Assembly (NCBI RefSeq): GCF_000717175.1
Contig: NZ_JNYD01000010.1
Coordinates: 1-64,000 of the forward strand
Length of the DNA: 64,000 bases
Reading direction: 5' to 3'
Source: Pseudonocardia autotrophica
Lineage (GTDB): Bacteria > Actinomycetota > Actinomycetes > Mycobacteriales > Pseudonocardiaceae
In this document: positions 1-7,782 of the stretch, piece after piece
Numbering within the stretch: position 1 is the first letter of the stretch
Layout of the letters: each line of letters begins with the position of its first letter
Translations under genes and position numbers: made by a program
Notes under the pieces: generated by a model
What the model saw: only the letters and a program-made list of their open reading frames with translations
Told to the model about the DNA's origin: nothing
Databases searched by the model: none

Positions 1-141
1 CAACGGCAGCGACGCGGAGACCTCGCCGGTGGCCGGGTTCGTCACGTCCGAGAACCGGCCGGACTTGCCATCGACCTTCTGGCCGTTGGCCCAGTGGTAG
101 AGGGTGGTGATCGCGCCTGCTGGGCGCGTTGAAGGGTTCAC
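1..141 (-). CDS. mmsA: Methylmalonate-semialdehyde dehydrogenase (acylating), N-terminal fragment cut by window edge
   Basis: Reading leftwards from a GTG at 141, 47 codons give an N terminus containing HWANGQKVDGKSGR and then VTNPATGEV. This is the usual opening of the MmsA/IolA aldehyde dehydrogenases (HWINGK...SGR...NPATGE). The family converts malonate or methylmalonate semialdehyde to acetyl- or propionyl-CoA with NAD and CoA. Only the N terminus is in the window, so the catalytic Cys cannot be checked. No good ribosome binding site precedes the GTG. The ATG one base further out is closed at once by TGA, so GTG is preferred. The gene diverges from the amidohydrolase, and an operator palindrome lies 8 bases upstream of its start, which suggests joint control. 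Confidence 0.75.
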   Translation of the reverse strand, partial: MNPSTRPAGAITTLYHWANGQKVDGKSGRFSDVTNPATGEVSASLPL

Positions 142-148
142 ATCGAAA

Positions 149-166
149 TGAGATCTCAAGATCTCA
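149..166. promoter_or_regulatory. GntR-type operator palindrome at the mmsA promoter
   Basis: TGAGATCTCA (149-158) is a perfect 10-base palindrome, immediately followed by AGATCTCA, so 149-166 also forms an 18-base near-palindrome with 8-base arms. The same core recurs at 290-303, 319-326, 7591-7608 and 7751-7768, always in control regions of this cluster. The assigned regulator (GntR/FCD at 11626-12366) is inferred from location. Confidence 0.6.
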
Positions 167-261
167 TAGCTGGCAAGACCGATGTAGTGAGTCGTGTAGT
201 CGCATTGAGCAGCAGTAACGTACTGGTAACACATGAGGGCAGTGGTGTCAGTCGTGGGCTC

Positions 262-303
262 TTGACACGCCCATGAGGCCTGAGGGAGTTTTGCGATCTC
301 AAG
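262..303 (+). promoter_or_regulatory. Promoter and operator of the amidohydrolase operon
   Basis: TTGACA (262-267) is followed after 18 bases by GAGTTT (286-291), a weak -10. TTTGCGATCTCAAG (290-303), an operator with one mismatch, covers the predicted start point. Its centre (296.5) lies 34.5 bases from the first base of TTGACA, the same distance as in the promoter at 7725-7768. A further GAGATCTC (319-326) overlaps the ribosome binding site of the gene. Confidence 0.55.
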
Positions 304-326
304 TGCTCCCGGCCTCTGGAGATCTC

Positions 327-1742
327 ATGACAGACCCCACCGCGTCCCCAGCGTCCTGCGATCTGCTCGTCACGGCCGGGTGGGTGATCACGGTGGACGC
401 CGAGCGGCGGATCGTCCGGGACGGTGCCGTCGCGGTGACCGACGGCGTCATCGTCGCCGTCGGCAAGGCCGCGGAGCTGGACCGGGCTTACCGGCCCACT
501 CGGCGGATCGACCGACCGGAGGCCGTCGTGCTGCCCGGCATGGCCAACGGCCACCGGCACCTGCTGTGCTGCGCGAAGGGTGCGATGCCCGAGGGTGGCA
601 CCACGCTGGAGTCCCTGCGTCGCTTCATCTATCCGTCGTTCTCGTCGCTCGAGCCCGAGGACATGAACGTCTACGCGCGCCACGCCACGGCCGAGATGAT
701 CCGCAACGGCACCACGCTGTTCGAGGAGCCCGGCTGCAACCACATCGACGCGGTCCTTCCCGCCATCGCCGAGTCCGGGATACGCGCGCGCATAGGCCTG
801 TGGACGTGGGACCAGCGGGGCTCCGGCGGGGACGCCGGCCTGCCGGACTGGCTGGCGCTCGACACCGCCGCCGCGATCAAGCGCCTCGAGCACGGCCTGG
901 AGACCGTGCAGGCCTTCGGCAACGAGCGGATCCGCCCGGCCGTGTGCGTCGAGGGTGTGACCACGTGCTCCGACGAGCTGACCGTCGCCGCCGCTCGGCT
1001 GGCCGAGGAGTCGCAGACCCTCGCGGTGCAGCACAAGTCGACCAGCGAGCGTGAGGTGGCCCTCGAGCTGCAGGTCTTCGGCGAGCGCCCGATCCAGCAC
1101 ACCGCGAGCATCAAGGCGCTGAACCCGTACACCCTGCTCAACCACGTCACGAGCCTCGACCTGGAGGACGTGGCCGCCATCGCGGACACCGGCGCGACCG
1201 TCTCGTGGAACCCCAGTACGGCGCTGAAGCTGGCCAAGGGGACCACCCAGCACAGCAGGTGGCCGGAGCTGATCGCCGCGGGCGTCCCGATGGGACTGGG
1301 CACGGACGCGGAGAACTGCTCGAACCACCAGGACATCTGCCGCGCCATCTACCTCGCCGCGCTGCTGCCGCGAGACGCCCGAGAGGATCCCACGGCCGTC
1401 AGCGCCGAGACCGCGGTGGAGCTTGGCACCCTGGGCGGCGCCCGGGCCCTGCGGTTCGACGACGTCACCGGGTCCCTGGAGGTCGGCAAGCAGGCAGACC
1501 TCGTCGTGTTCGACACGAACGACTACGACTGGCGCCCCCTGCACAACCCCATCGCCAACCTCGCCTACGGGGTCACCGGCCACTCGGTCGACACGGTCCT
1601 CATCGGCGGACAGGTGGTGTTGGAGAACAAGAAGAGCACCGTGTTCGACGAGGACGCCCTGCGCGAGGAGGTCGAGGCCACCGACCGCAGGATCCTCAAA
1701 AAGATCGGCATCGACCCGGCGCCCGCCTGGCCGGTCGTTTGA
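327..1742 (+). CDS. Amidohydrolase of the TrzN/SsnA/guanine-deaminase-like superfamily
   Basis: The 471-residue protein is a metal-dependent amidohydrolase that removes amino or other leaving groups from N-heterocycles or amidines. Its metal site is seen as GMANGHRHL (NxHxH on strand 1), AVQHKS and LLNHVT (histidines of later strands) and GLGTDAENCSNH (Asp on strand 8). The C terminus has the usual KQADLVVFD beta-sandwich segment. ATG 327 is chosen because GGAG (318-321) sits five bases upstream; an earlier in-frame ATG at 273 lies inside the promoter. An LLM oxidoreductase follows after 24 bases in the same operon. Its position beside a BMP importer, amidase and aminotransferase points to catabolism of a nitrogen-rich small molecule. 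The substrate cannot be read from the sequence. Confidence 0.8.
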   Translation: MTDPTASPASCDLLVTAGWVITVDAERRIVRDGAVAVTDGVIVAVGKAAELDRAYRPTRRIDRPEAVVLPGMANGHRHLLCCAKGAMPEGGTTLESLRRFIYPSFSSLEPEDMNVYARHATAEMIRNGTTLFEEPGCNHIDAVLPAIAESGIRARIGLWTWDQRGSGGDAGLPDWLALDTAAAIKRLEHGLETVQAFGNERIRPAVCVEGVTTCSDELTVAAARLAEESQTLAVQHKSTSEREVALELQVFGERPIQHTASIKALNPYTLLNHVTSLDLEDVAAIADTGATVSWNPSTALKLAKGTTQHSRWPELIAAGVPMGLGTDAENCSNHQDICRAIYLAALLPRDAREDPTAVSAETAVELGTLGGARALRFDDVTGSLEVGKQADLVVFDTNDYDWRPLHNPIANLAYGVTGHSVDTVLIGGQVVLENKKSTVFDEDALREEVEATDRRILKKIGIDPAPAWPVV

Positions 1743-1766
1743 CCCTCACTCCGGAAGGTTCCCCAC

Positions 1767-2768
1767 ATGTACGGCGGCGTCGCGCTCCAGCCGGTCTACG
1801 CACCCGAGCAGTTCGTCTCGATGGTCCGGCGGGTCGAGGAGGTCGGACTCGCCGACCTCTGGCTCACCGACTCGTCCCTGCACTCCCGCTACTGCTACTC
1901 CTACCTCACCCTCGCGGCGACGAACTCGCAGCGCCTCCGACTAGGCACCGCGGTCACCAACCCGGTGACGCGGCACCCCGCCATGGCGGCCGTCGGGATC
2001 TCGACGATCGACGAGATCTCCGGCGGTCGCGCGGTCTACGGCATCGGCGCGGGTGATCGGCCGCTGGAGGCACTCGGCCTCAAGCCCGCGCGGCTCGCCC
2101 TGCTGGAGGACTCCATCACCGCCGCTCGCAGGCTGTGGACCGGCGAGCACGTCGACATGACCGCGCGCGGGTTCACCCTCGACGACGCGCACCTGCGTTT
2201 CCCGGCTCGCCAGGACATCCCCGTCTACATCTCGGCGAGCGGCCCGAAGACTCTGGAGTTGGCCGGGCGGGTGGCCGACGGCGTCATCCTTCTGGCGGGC
2301 CTGCACCCGGACGGGCTGATTTATGCCCTGGAGCACATCGACCGCGGCGTGGACATGGCGGGCCGGGACTCGCGCCCGAAGATCACGGTCTTCGCCTACG
2401 GCGCGATCGACGAGGACGAGGACGTCGCCCTCGCCGCCGGCCGCACGATCGCCGCGTGGTTCCCGATGACGGCGCCGGTCTACTGCGGGCTCGCGGGCCT
2501 GTCCCCGGAGCTCGTCGAGCAGGTCCGTGCGCAGTACGCGGGCGGGGAATTCCAGGAGGCGGAGAGAGCAGCGGCGCTCCTGCCCGACGATTTCGTGCGC
2601 CGGATGTCTTTGTCCGGCAACCGGGCCGCGGCCCGCGAGCACATCCGCACGCTGGACAAGCTGGGCATCGACAGCATGGCGGTGTTCCCGCTCGGCGGGG
2701 ACGCCGACAGCAGGCTGGCGACCGTCACCGCGTTCGCGGAGTGCCTGCGCGACGAGGGCCACATCTGA
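1767..2768 (+). CDS. LLM-class flavin (FMN or F420)-dependent oxidoreductase
   Basis: The 333-residue protein has the luciferase-like monooxygenase pattern: GLADLWLTDSSL near the N terminus, RLRLGTAVTNPVTRHP, then GGRAVYGIGAGD, and a C-terminal segment with PVYISASGPKTLELAG. This layout is typical of F420-dependent reductases and related FMN monooxygenases; which cofactor is used cannot be decided here. GGAAGG lies about 10 bases before ATG 1767. It is the second gene of the amidohydrolase operon, so it probably reduces or oxygenates the product or precursor of that enzyme. It ends 14 bases before a strong bidirectional hairpin and faces the ABC permease gene. Confidence 0.8.
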   Translation: MYGGVALQPVYAPEQFVSMVRRVEEVGLADLWLTDSSLHSRYCYSYLTLAATNSQRLRLGTAVTNPVTRHPAMAAVGISTIDEISGGRAVYGIGAGDRPLEALGLKPARLALLEDSITAARRLWTGEHVDMTARGFTLDDAHLRFPARQDIPVYISASGPKTLELAGRVADGVILLAGLHPDGLIYALEHIDRGVDMAGRDSRPKITVFAYGAIDEDEDVALAAGRTIAAWFPMTAPVYCGLAGLSPELVEQVRAQYAGGEFQEAERAAALLPDDFVRRMSLSGNRAAAREHIRTLDKLGIDSMAVFPLGGDADSRLATVTAFAECLRDEGHI

Positions 2769-2781
2769 TCTCCGCGCTCGA

Positions 2782-2819
2782 ACGAGGGCCCCGCAGCCGA
2801 TCGGCTGCGGGGCCCTCGT
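2782..2819. terminator. Bidirectional transcription terminator
   Basis: A 38-base perfect palindrome with arms ACGAGGGCCCCGCAGCCGA and its complement is centred between 2800 and 2801. It lies in the short gap between two converging genes, so it can stop transcription from both sides. There is no T tract, as is common in actinobacteria. Confidence 0.8.
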
Positions 2820-2830
2820 CTCGGGTGTGC

Positions 2831-3913
2831 TCAGCCTCGGACGGGGAGCGCCCGCCCGAGCATGGCGGGGGCGCGGACCCGCCGCGCCGAGGCGGCGAGT
2901 GCGACCAGGCTGAGCACGTAGGGCAGGCTCAGCCAGAACTGCGACGGCAGCGCGAAACCGGGCACGAGGGCGGCTCCCAGAGCCCCCACCGCGACACACA
3001 GCACCGCCCCGAGCAGCACCCACCGCAGCGGCGAACCCGAGCGCCGGGCCCGCCACGCCCCGACGGCGCCGATCACGAGCCCGAGTGCGACCAGCGCGAC
3101 CCACACCTGCTGCGGCACCGCACCCATCGACTGCAGGCGCAGCTGGAGAGCGTCGGTGAAGCCGAAGACCAGACAGGCCGCGACCACGCCGTAGGGCCGC
3201 CACTGGCCGAAGACCACGGCGGCGAGCGCGAGGAACCCGCGTCCGGCGGTCATGTTCTCGGCGAACAACCCGACCTGGCCCACGGACAGGAACGCTCCGG
3301 CCAGCCCGGCGAGGGCGCCGGCGGCGAGGACGGCGCTCCACTGCACCCGCGCCACGTCCACACCGGTCGAGTCCAGCACCTCGGGCTTCTCTCCGGCGGA
3401 ACGCAGGCGCAGGCCCCGCCTGCTCCGGTAGAGAAGGTACGCGACGACCGGGCCGAGCACGTAGGCGAGATAGACCAGCGGCAGCTGGTGGAACAGCACC
3501 GGCCCGATGCCGGGGATGTCCGACAGCAGCGGCACCGCGTACGGCTCCATCTTCACCGTAGTGGGCTGGGTGCCGCCGAACTGCAGGCGGTAGAGGAACA
3601 GGGTGAGCCCGGCGGCCAGCAGGTTCAGCGCCACCCCGACGACGATCTGGTCACCGCGCAGGGTCACCGACACAAACGCCATGATCGCGCCGAGGACCAG
3701 CCCGAGGCCGATCCCGGCGAGCAGCCCGAGCCCGACCCTGCCGGTGGCGTAAGCGGCGAGGAAGCCAGCGTAGGCGCCGAACAGCATCATCCCCTCGAGC
3801 CCGATGTTGATCACACCAGCACGTTCGGAGATCAGCTCACCGAGCGCGGCGAGCAGCAGCGGGACCGACAGCCGGATCGCGGCGGCGAAGAGGGCGACGT
3901 CGAACGGGTTCAC
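2831..3913 (-). CDS. BMP-family (nucleoside-type) ABC importer permease, YufQ/NupQ-like
   Basis: The 360-residue hydrophobic protein belongs to the branched-chain/ribose permease superfamily (BPD_transp_2). The hallmark VINIGLEGMML occurs about 45 residues in, followed by eight or more membrane segments. It starts at GTG 3913, which overlaps the stop of the preceding permease as GTGA, so the two are translationally coupled. It is the last gene of the BMP lipoprotein-ATPase-permease-permease operon. Homologous systems import purine nucleosides; here the neighbourhood of amidohydrolases and amidase suggests another nitrogenous substrate. Confidence 0.87.
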   Translation of the reverse strand: MNPFDVALFAAAIRLSVPLLLAALGELISERAGVINIGLEGMMLFGAYAGFLAAYATGRVGLGLLAGIGLGLVLGAIMAFVSVTLRGDQIVVGVALNLLAAGLTLFLYRLQFGGTQPTTVKMEPYAVPLLSDIPGIGPVLFHQLPLVYLAYVLGPVVAYLLYRSRRGLRLRSAGEKPEVLDSTGVDVARVQWSAVLAAGALAGLAGAFLSVGQVGLFAENMTAGRGFLALAAVVFGQWRPYGVVAACLVFGFTDALQLRLQSMGAVPQQVWVALVALGLVIGAVGAWRARRSGSPLRWVLLGAVLCVAVGALGAALVPGFALPSQFWLSLPYVLSLVALAASARRVRAPAMLGRALPVRG

Positions 3914-5010
3914 GAGTTCGCTCCTTCGGTGACGCGTGCGGGTTGCTCCGCCGCGGTCGCTGCGGGCCGCCGGGAACGGCGGCGCTCGACCAGCCATGCG
4001 GAGCCGGTGACCAGCAGGATCACCACAGCCTGGGTTGCGGTGACCAGGCCGGAGGAGATGCCGACCCTGGCCTCCATCAGCCCGCCGCCCTGGCGCAGCG
4101 CGGCCAGCAGGAGCGCGGCCGGGATGCAGGCGAGCGGGTTGTTGCGGGCGAGCAGCGCCACGACGATGCCGTCGAAGCCGTAGTTCGCGGAGAAGCCGGG
4201 GGCGAGGTTGCCCGCGGGAGCGGCCAGCACGAGCGACGAGCCCGCGACGCCGGCGACGGCGGCCGACGTGCACAGCGCGCCCACCCCGACCAGCCGGGTC
4301 CGGGTGCCCGTGGCCTTGGCTGCGGACGGGTTCGCGCCGGTCAGCCGCAGCCGGTAGCCCACGACGGTGCGGCGCAGCACATACGCGGCAGCCAGCACCA
4401 CGACCACGACCAGCACGATGTCCCAGCGCAGCGTGGTGCGCGCCAACAGGACCGGCCAGCGCGCCGAGTCGGCCACCGGGGAGCTCTGGCCGAGCGTGCC
4501 GGTCGGTTCCTCCATCGGGCCGTTGGCCAGCCAGGACACGATCTGGGTCGTGATCAGGGTGAGGAGCAGCGTGGCGATGAAGTCGTTGACCCCGCGGCGA
4601 GCCCACAGCCAGGCGGCGATGCCGCCGAGTGCCGCGCCGCCAGCCGCGCCGGCGAGGACCGCGAGCGGCAGGTGCACCGCCATTGGCAGGCCGGACAGGT
4701 GGAGTCCGACCACCGCCGCGGTGGTGCCGCCCGCGAGGATCTGACCCTCCAGCCCCACGTTGAGCCGACCGGCGCGGGAGGCGACGACCCAGCCGACCGC
4801 GGCGAGGACGAGGGGGACGAACTTGGTCAGGGTGGCGCCGAACTGGGCGGGGCTTCCGAAGACCCCGTCCCACATCGCCCGGGCGGCGTCGCCCACGGGG
4901 GCTCCGCTCAGTGCGATGACCAGAAGGGACACCGCCAGCGCGAGGACGACGGCGAGCAGGCTGACGGCAGCGCCGCGCAGAGCCCGCCGGTCGACGGCGA
5001 GCCGTCTCAT
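3910..5010 (-). CDS. BMP-family ABC importer permease, YufP/NupP-like
   Basis: The 366-residue protein starts at ATG 5010 with a basic N terminus (MRRLAVDRR) and a first membrane segment rich in Leu and Val. It carries RLNVGLEGQIL, the signature of YufP-type permeases, and GVNDFIATLL in the cytoplasmic loop that contacts the ATPase. It pairs with the permease encoded downstream. The start overlaps the stop of the ATPase gene as ATGA. Confidence 0.87.
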   Translation of the reverse strand: MRRLAVDRRALRGAAVSLLAVVLALAVSLLVIALSGAPVGDAARAMWDGVFGSPAQFGATLTKFVPLVLAAVGWVVASRAGRLNVGLEGQILAGGTTAAVVGLHLSGLPMAVHLPLAVLAGAAGGAALGGIAAWLWARRGVNDFIATLLLTLITTQIVSWLANGPMEEPTGTLGQSSPVADSARWPVLLARTTLRWDIVLVVVVVLAAAYVLRRTVVGYRLRLTGANPSAAKATGTRTRLVGVGALCTSAAVAGVAGSSLVLAAPAGNLAPGFSANYGFDGIVVALLARNNPLACIPAALLLAALRQGGGLMEARVGISSGLVTATQAVVILLVTGSAWLVERRRSRRPAATAAEQPARVTEGANS

Positions 5011-6532
5011 GGGGTCGCTCCTTCTGCGCCGGCGGCCATCAGCTCGCCGATCCGGTCGCGGGTGGCGTCCGCGGCGTCGAGCACGGCGACGACCCGGCCC
5101 GACGACATCACTGCGATGCGGTCGGACAGGGCGAAGATCTCGTCGAGCTCGGCGGAGACGAGCAGGGTCGCCCCGCCCGCGGTCTTGTGGGCGTTGATCT
5201 GGGCGTGCACGAACTCGATCGCGCCGACGTCGAGGCCACGGGTGGGCTGAGCGGCGACGAGCAGATCGGGCTCGCCGTGCATCTCCCGGGCCAAGACGAT
5301 CTTCTGCTGGTTGCCGCCGGAAAGGCTCGCGACGGGGGTGTCCAGCCCGGTGGTGCGTACGTCGAAGCGGGCGACGAGGTCGGCGCAGTGCCGGCGGATG
5401 CGGCCCGGCCGCAGCACGCCTGCGCGGCTGAAGGCGGGCTCGCCGATCGCCCGCATCATGAGGTTGTCGGTCACCGACAGCGGTAGCGCCAACCCGTCGG
5501 AGTGTCGGTCCTCGGCGATCGTCCCGGTGCGGCCGGGGCCACCGCCGGTGCGGGCCGTGACGGTGACCGTGCCCGCCGTGGCGGTACGGACGCCCGCGAC
5601 GAGGTCGGCGAGCTCGCTCTGCCCGTTGCCCTCGACACCGGCGATCCCGAGCACCTCGCCGCCCCGCACCCGCAGGTCGACGGGCCCGAGGTCGCGGTCG
5701 CCGCGATACCGGGCGAGGGTGAGCCCGTCGACGTCGAGCACCACGGGACCCGGCTGGACCACCGGCCGCTCGGTGCGCAGCACGACATCCCGGCCGACCA
5801 TCATCCGGGCGAGCTCCTCGGGCAGAGTCGTACCGACCTCGACGGTGTCGACGACCCGCCCGCCCCGCACCACGGTGCACCGGTCGGCCACGGCCGCGAT
5901 CTCGCCCAACTTGTGGGTGATCAGCACGATGGCCAGGCCCGCTGCGGCCAGCTCGGCGAGGACCTCGGCGAGGCGGTCCCACTCGGCGGGGGAGAGCACG
6001 GCGCTGGGCTCGTCGAGGAGACCACCCGGGCGTCGCTGAGCAGGCACTTGAGGATCTCGACCCGTTGCCGCTCGCCGACCGGGAGGGTCTCCACCGGGAC
6101 GTCCGGGCGGACCGGCATGCCGTGCCGCTCGCCGATCTCGACGAGCCGGGCCCGGATCGCGGCTGCGTCGTACCGGCCGGTCGTACCTTGGGCCAGCGCC
6201 ACGTTCTCCGTGGCGGTCATGTCCGGGACCAGCATGAAGTGTTGGTGGACCACGCCGATCCCGGCGGCACGCGCGGCCTGCGGGTCCGCGGCCGGCAGCC
6301 GTGCGCCCCCGACGGTCACCTCACCGGAGTCCGGCCGCACCAGCCCGGAGAGGATCTTGACCAGCGTCGACTTGCCGGCCCCGTTCTCCCCCAGCAGCGC
6401 GAGGATCTCTCCAGGGCGGACGTCGAGGTCGATCCCGTCGTTCGCAACCAGCGCGCCGTACCGTTTGGTCACCGCACGCGCCGACAGCGCCGCGGGGGCG
6501 GCGCCGTCGGACGTGCGAGAGGGGGCCGGCAC
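5007..6532 (-). pseudogene. BMP-family ABC importer ATPase (two nucleotide-binding domains), frameshifted
   Basis: The gene starts at GTG 6532, two bases after the lipoprotein stop, and encodes the double ATPase of a YufO/NupO-type importer. Domain 1 has Walker A GENGAGKST and the signature LPVGERQRVEILKCLL. Domain 2 has LSGGNQQKIVLAREM and the degenerate P-loop GVEGNGQSEL usual for this family. The frame breaks just before the first Walker B: ARVV is in one frame and LLDEPSAVL in another. One base is missing near 6018-6024 (the coding sense reads GTGGTCTCCTCGACGAG). The total length, 1526 bases, is one short of a multiple of three. Restoring one base gives a 508-residue protein of normal length. 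It could be a real null mutation or a sequencing error; everything else in the operon is intact. Confidence 0.8.
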
Positions 6533-6534
6533 GC

Positions 6535-7554
6535 TCAGCCGCCCTGGGGCAGCGTGATGGCCCCGGAGTTCAGCTTGGCGGTGGTGTCGGCGACGACGGA
6601 CTCGTACTGGGAGGCCGACGGGCAGAGCTTCAGGGCCTGCACAGCGGGGTCGTCGAGGGCGTAGAAGCGGGGCTCGACCGGCAGCGAGCCCGCCTTGAAG
6701 TCCTCCAGCACGTGGCCGACCATGATCTTGGTGTCCTGGAACGCGTAGCCGATCAAGGCGGGAGACTCCTCGCAGCGGTCGGTCGTCGGGTTGAAGACCT
6801 TGACGTCCTTGCCGGACTCGGTGACCGCGTCGAGCACACCGGGCAGGCCGGCGTCCTGGAAGGCGTAGATCACGTCGGCGCCGTTCGCGATCTGGGCCGC
6901 GGTGGCCTCCTTCGCCTTGGCCGCGTCGCTGAGGGACCCGACGGTCACCGAGGCGACGTTGATGTCTGGCTTGACGGACTTGGCGCCCGCGGCGAAGTCG
7001 ATCGACGACTGCGAGTTCGGCGGAATGTCGGTGCCGCCCACGTAGCCGACCGTGCCCGTGGCGCTCTCCTGTGCCGCGACGACGCCGGCGACGTAGGCCG
7101 GAACGCCCTGCCTGGTCGCATAGGTGTGCAGGTTCGGCACCCCGGCCTGCACCACCCCGGACATCACGAAGGTGACGTCGGGGAACTGCGCGGCGACGGT
7201 GTTGCCCGCGGAGACCAGCGAGCTGCCACCGGCAATGATCAGCTGGTTGTCGGCGGCCAGGTTGGTCAGGGCGTCGATCGCGGCCTGCGGAGAGCCGACG
7301 TTGTCGACGACCGAGACCGTCATGCCCTCCCGGTCCGCGACGGCCTGCACGCCGTCGAGGTAGGACTGGTAGAACGCCTTGTCGTTGCGCGGGCCGGCGA
7401 GCACGACACCGACCTTGGTCGGCGCCCCGGAGGCACCGGTCTCCGGCGCGGCCGTCGACCCGCCACTGGAGCAGGCGCTCAGCACGAGCGCGGCGCCGAG
7501 AACGGGCGCGGCGAGCACACGGGTGCTGCGCAGCCACGAAGGCACTCGGATCAT
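6535..7554 (-). CDS. BMP-family substrate-binding lipoprotein (PnrA/BmpA-like)
   Basis: The 339-residue lipoprotein begins at ATG 7554, preceded by AAGGAGAG. Its signal peptide runs MIRVPSWLR, then a hydrophobic stretch, then lipobox LSAC with the modified Cys about 24 residues in. The mature part has KVGVVLAGPRNDKAFYQSYLDG, IIAGGSSLVSAGN and YVGGTDIPPN, the fold-type pattern of Bmp/PnrA binding proteins for nucleosides and related molecules. It is the first gene of the ABC operon and captures the substrate outside the membrane. An operator with two TGAGATC repeats lies 37 bases upstream. An upstream in-frame ATG at 7641 is rejected because it would bury the signal peptide. Confidence 0.87.
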   Translation of the reverse strand: MIRVPSWLRSTRVLAAPVLGAALVLSACSSGGSTAAPETGASGAPTKVGVVLAGPRNDKAFYQSYLDGVQAVADREGMTVSVVDNVGSPQAAIDALTNLAADNQLIIAGGSSLVSAGNTVAAQFPDVTFVMSGVVQAGVPNLHTYATRQGVPAYVAGVVAAQESATGTVGYVGGTDIPPNSQSSIDFAAGAKSVKPDINVASVTVGSLSDAAKAKEATAAQIANGADVIYAFQDAGLPGVLDAVTESGKDVKVFNPTTDRCEESPALIGYAFQDTKIMVGHVLEDFKAGSLPVEPRFYALDDPAVQALKLCPSASQYESVVADTTAKLNSGAITLPQGG

Positions 7555-7590
7555 CTGACTCTCCTTCTTCGCGACCGATCCGCCGGCGGC

Positions 7591-7608
7591 TGAGATCCTG
7601 AGATCGCA
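7591..7608. promoter_or_regulatory. GntR-type operator at the ABC importer promoter
   Basis: TGAGATC occurs twice (7591-7597 and 7599-7605), and the second copy continues as TGAGATCGCA, the same variant found at 292-301 on the opposite strand. It lies between the minus-strand importer and the plus-strand peptidase operon. A clear -35/-10 pair for the importer could not be identified. Confidence 0.5.
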
Positions 7609-7724
7609 TCTAGTGCCACGGATCGTGTCCTCGGGGCTCACTGGCCGTCAAGACATGCACGGATGCGTAACCAGCACGCAACACCAACCTCGGTTAACGT
7701 GCCGTGACGTGACGTCCACCGCCC

Positions 7725-7768
7725 TTGACAGTCTGTGGACCGACCCCGCAGATTTGAGATCTCAAATC
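7725..7768 (+). promoter_or_regulatory. Promoter and perfect operator of the peptidase-aminotransferase-amidase operon
   Basis: TTGACA (7725-7730), an 18-base spacer and CAGATT (7749-7754) form the promoter. GATTTGAGATCTCAAATC (7751-7768) is an 18-base perfect palindrome covering the -10 and start point, which implies repression. Its centre is 34.5 bases from the first base of TTGACA, exactly as in the promoter at 262-303. Confidence 0.65.
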
Positions 7769-7782
7769 GAAGTGGGAGTGCA

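Noticed and set aside
156-1583. 475-codon minus-strand frame opposite the amidohydrolase
   Set aside because: It is an antisense shadow of a high-GC gene, with no conserved domain; the plus-strand frame has the metal-site motifs.
2782-2819. Operator function of the 38-base palindrome
   Set aside because: It lies between the stops of two converging genes, so termination is the simpler role.
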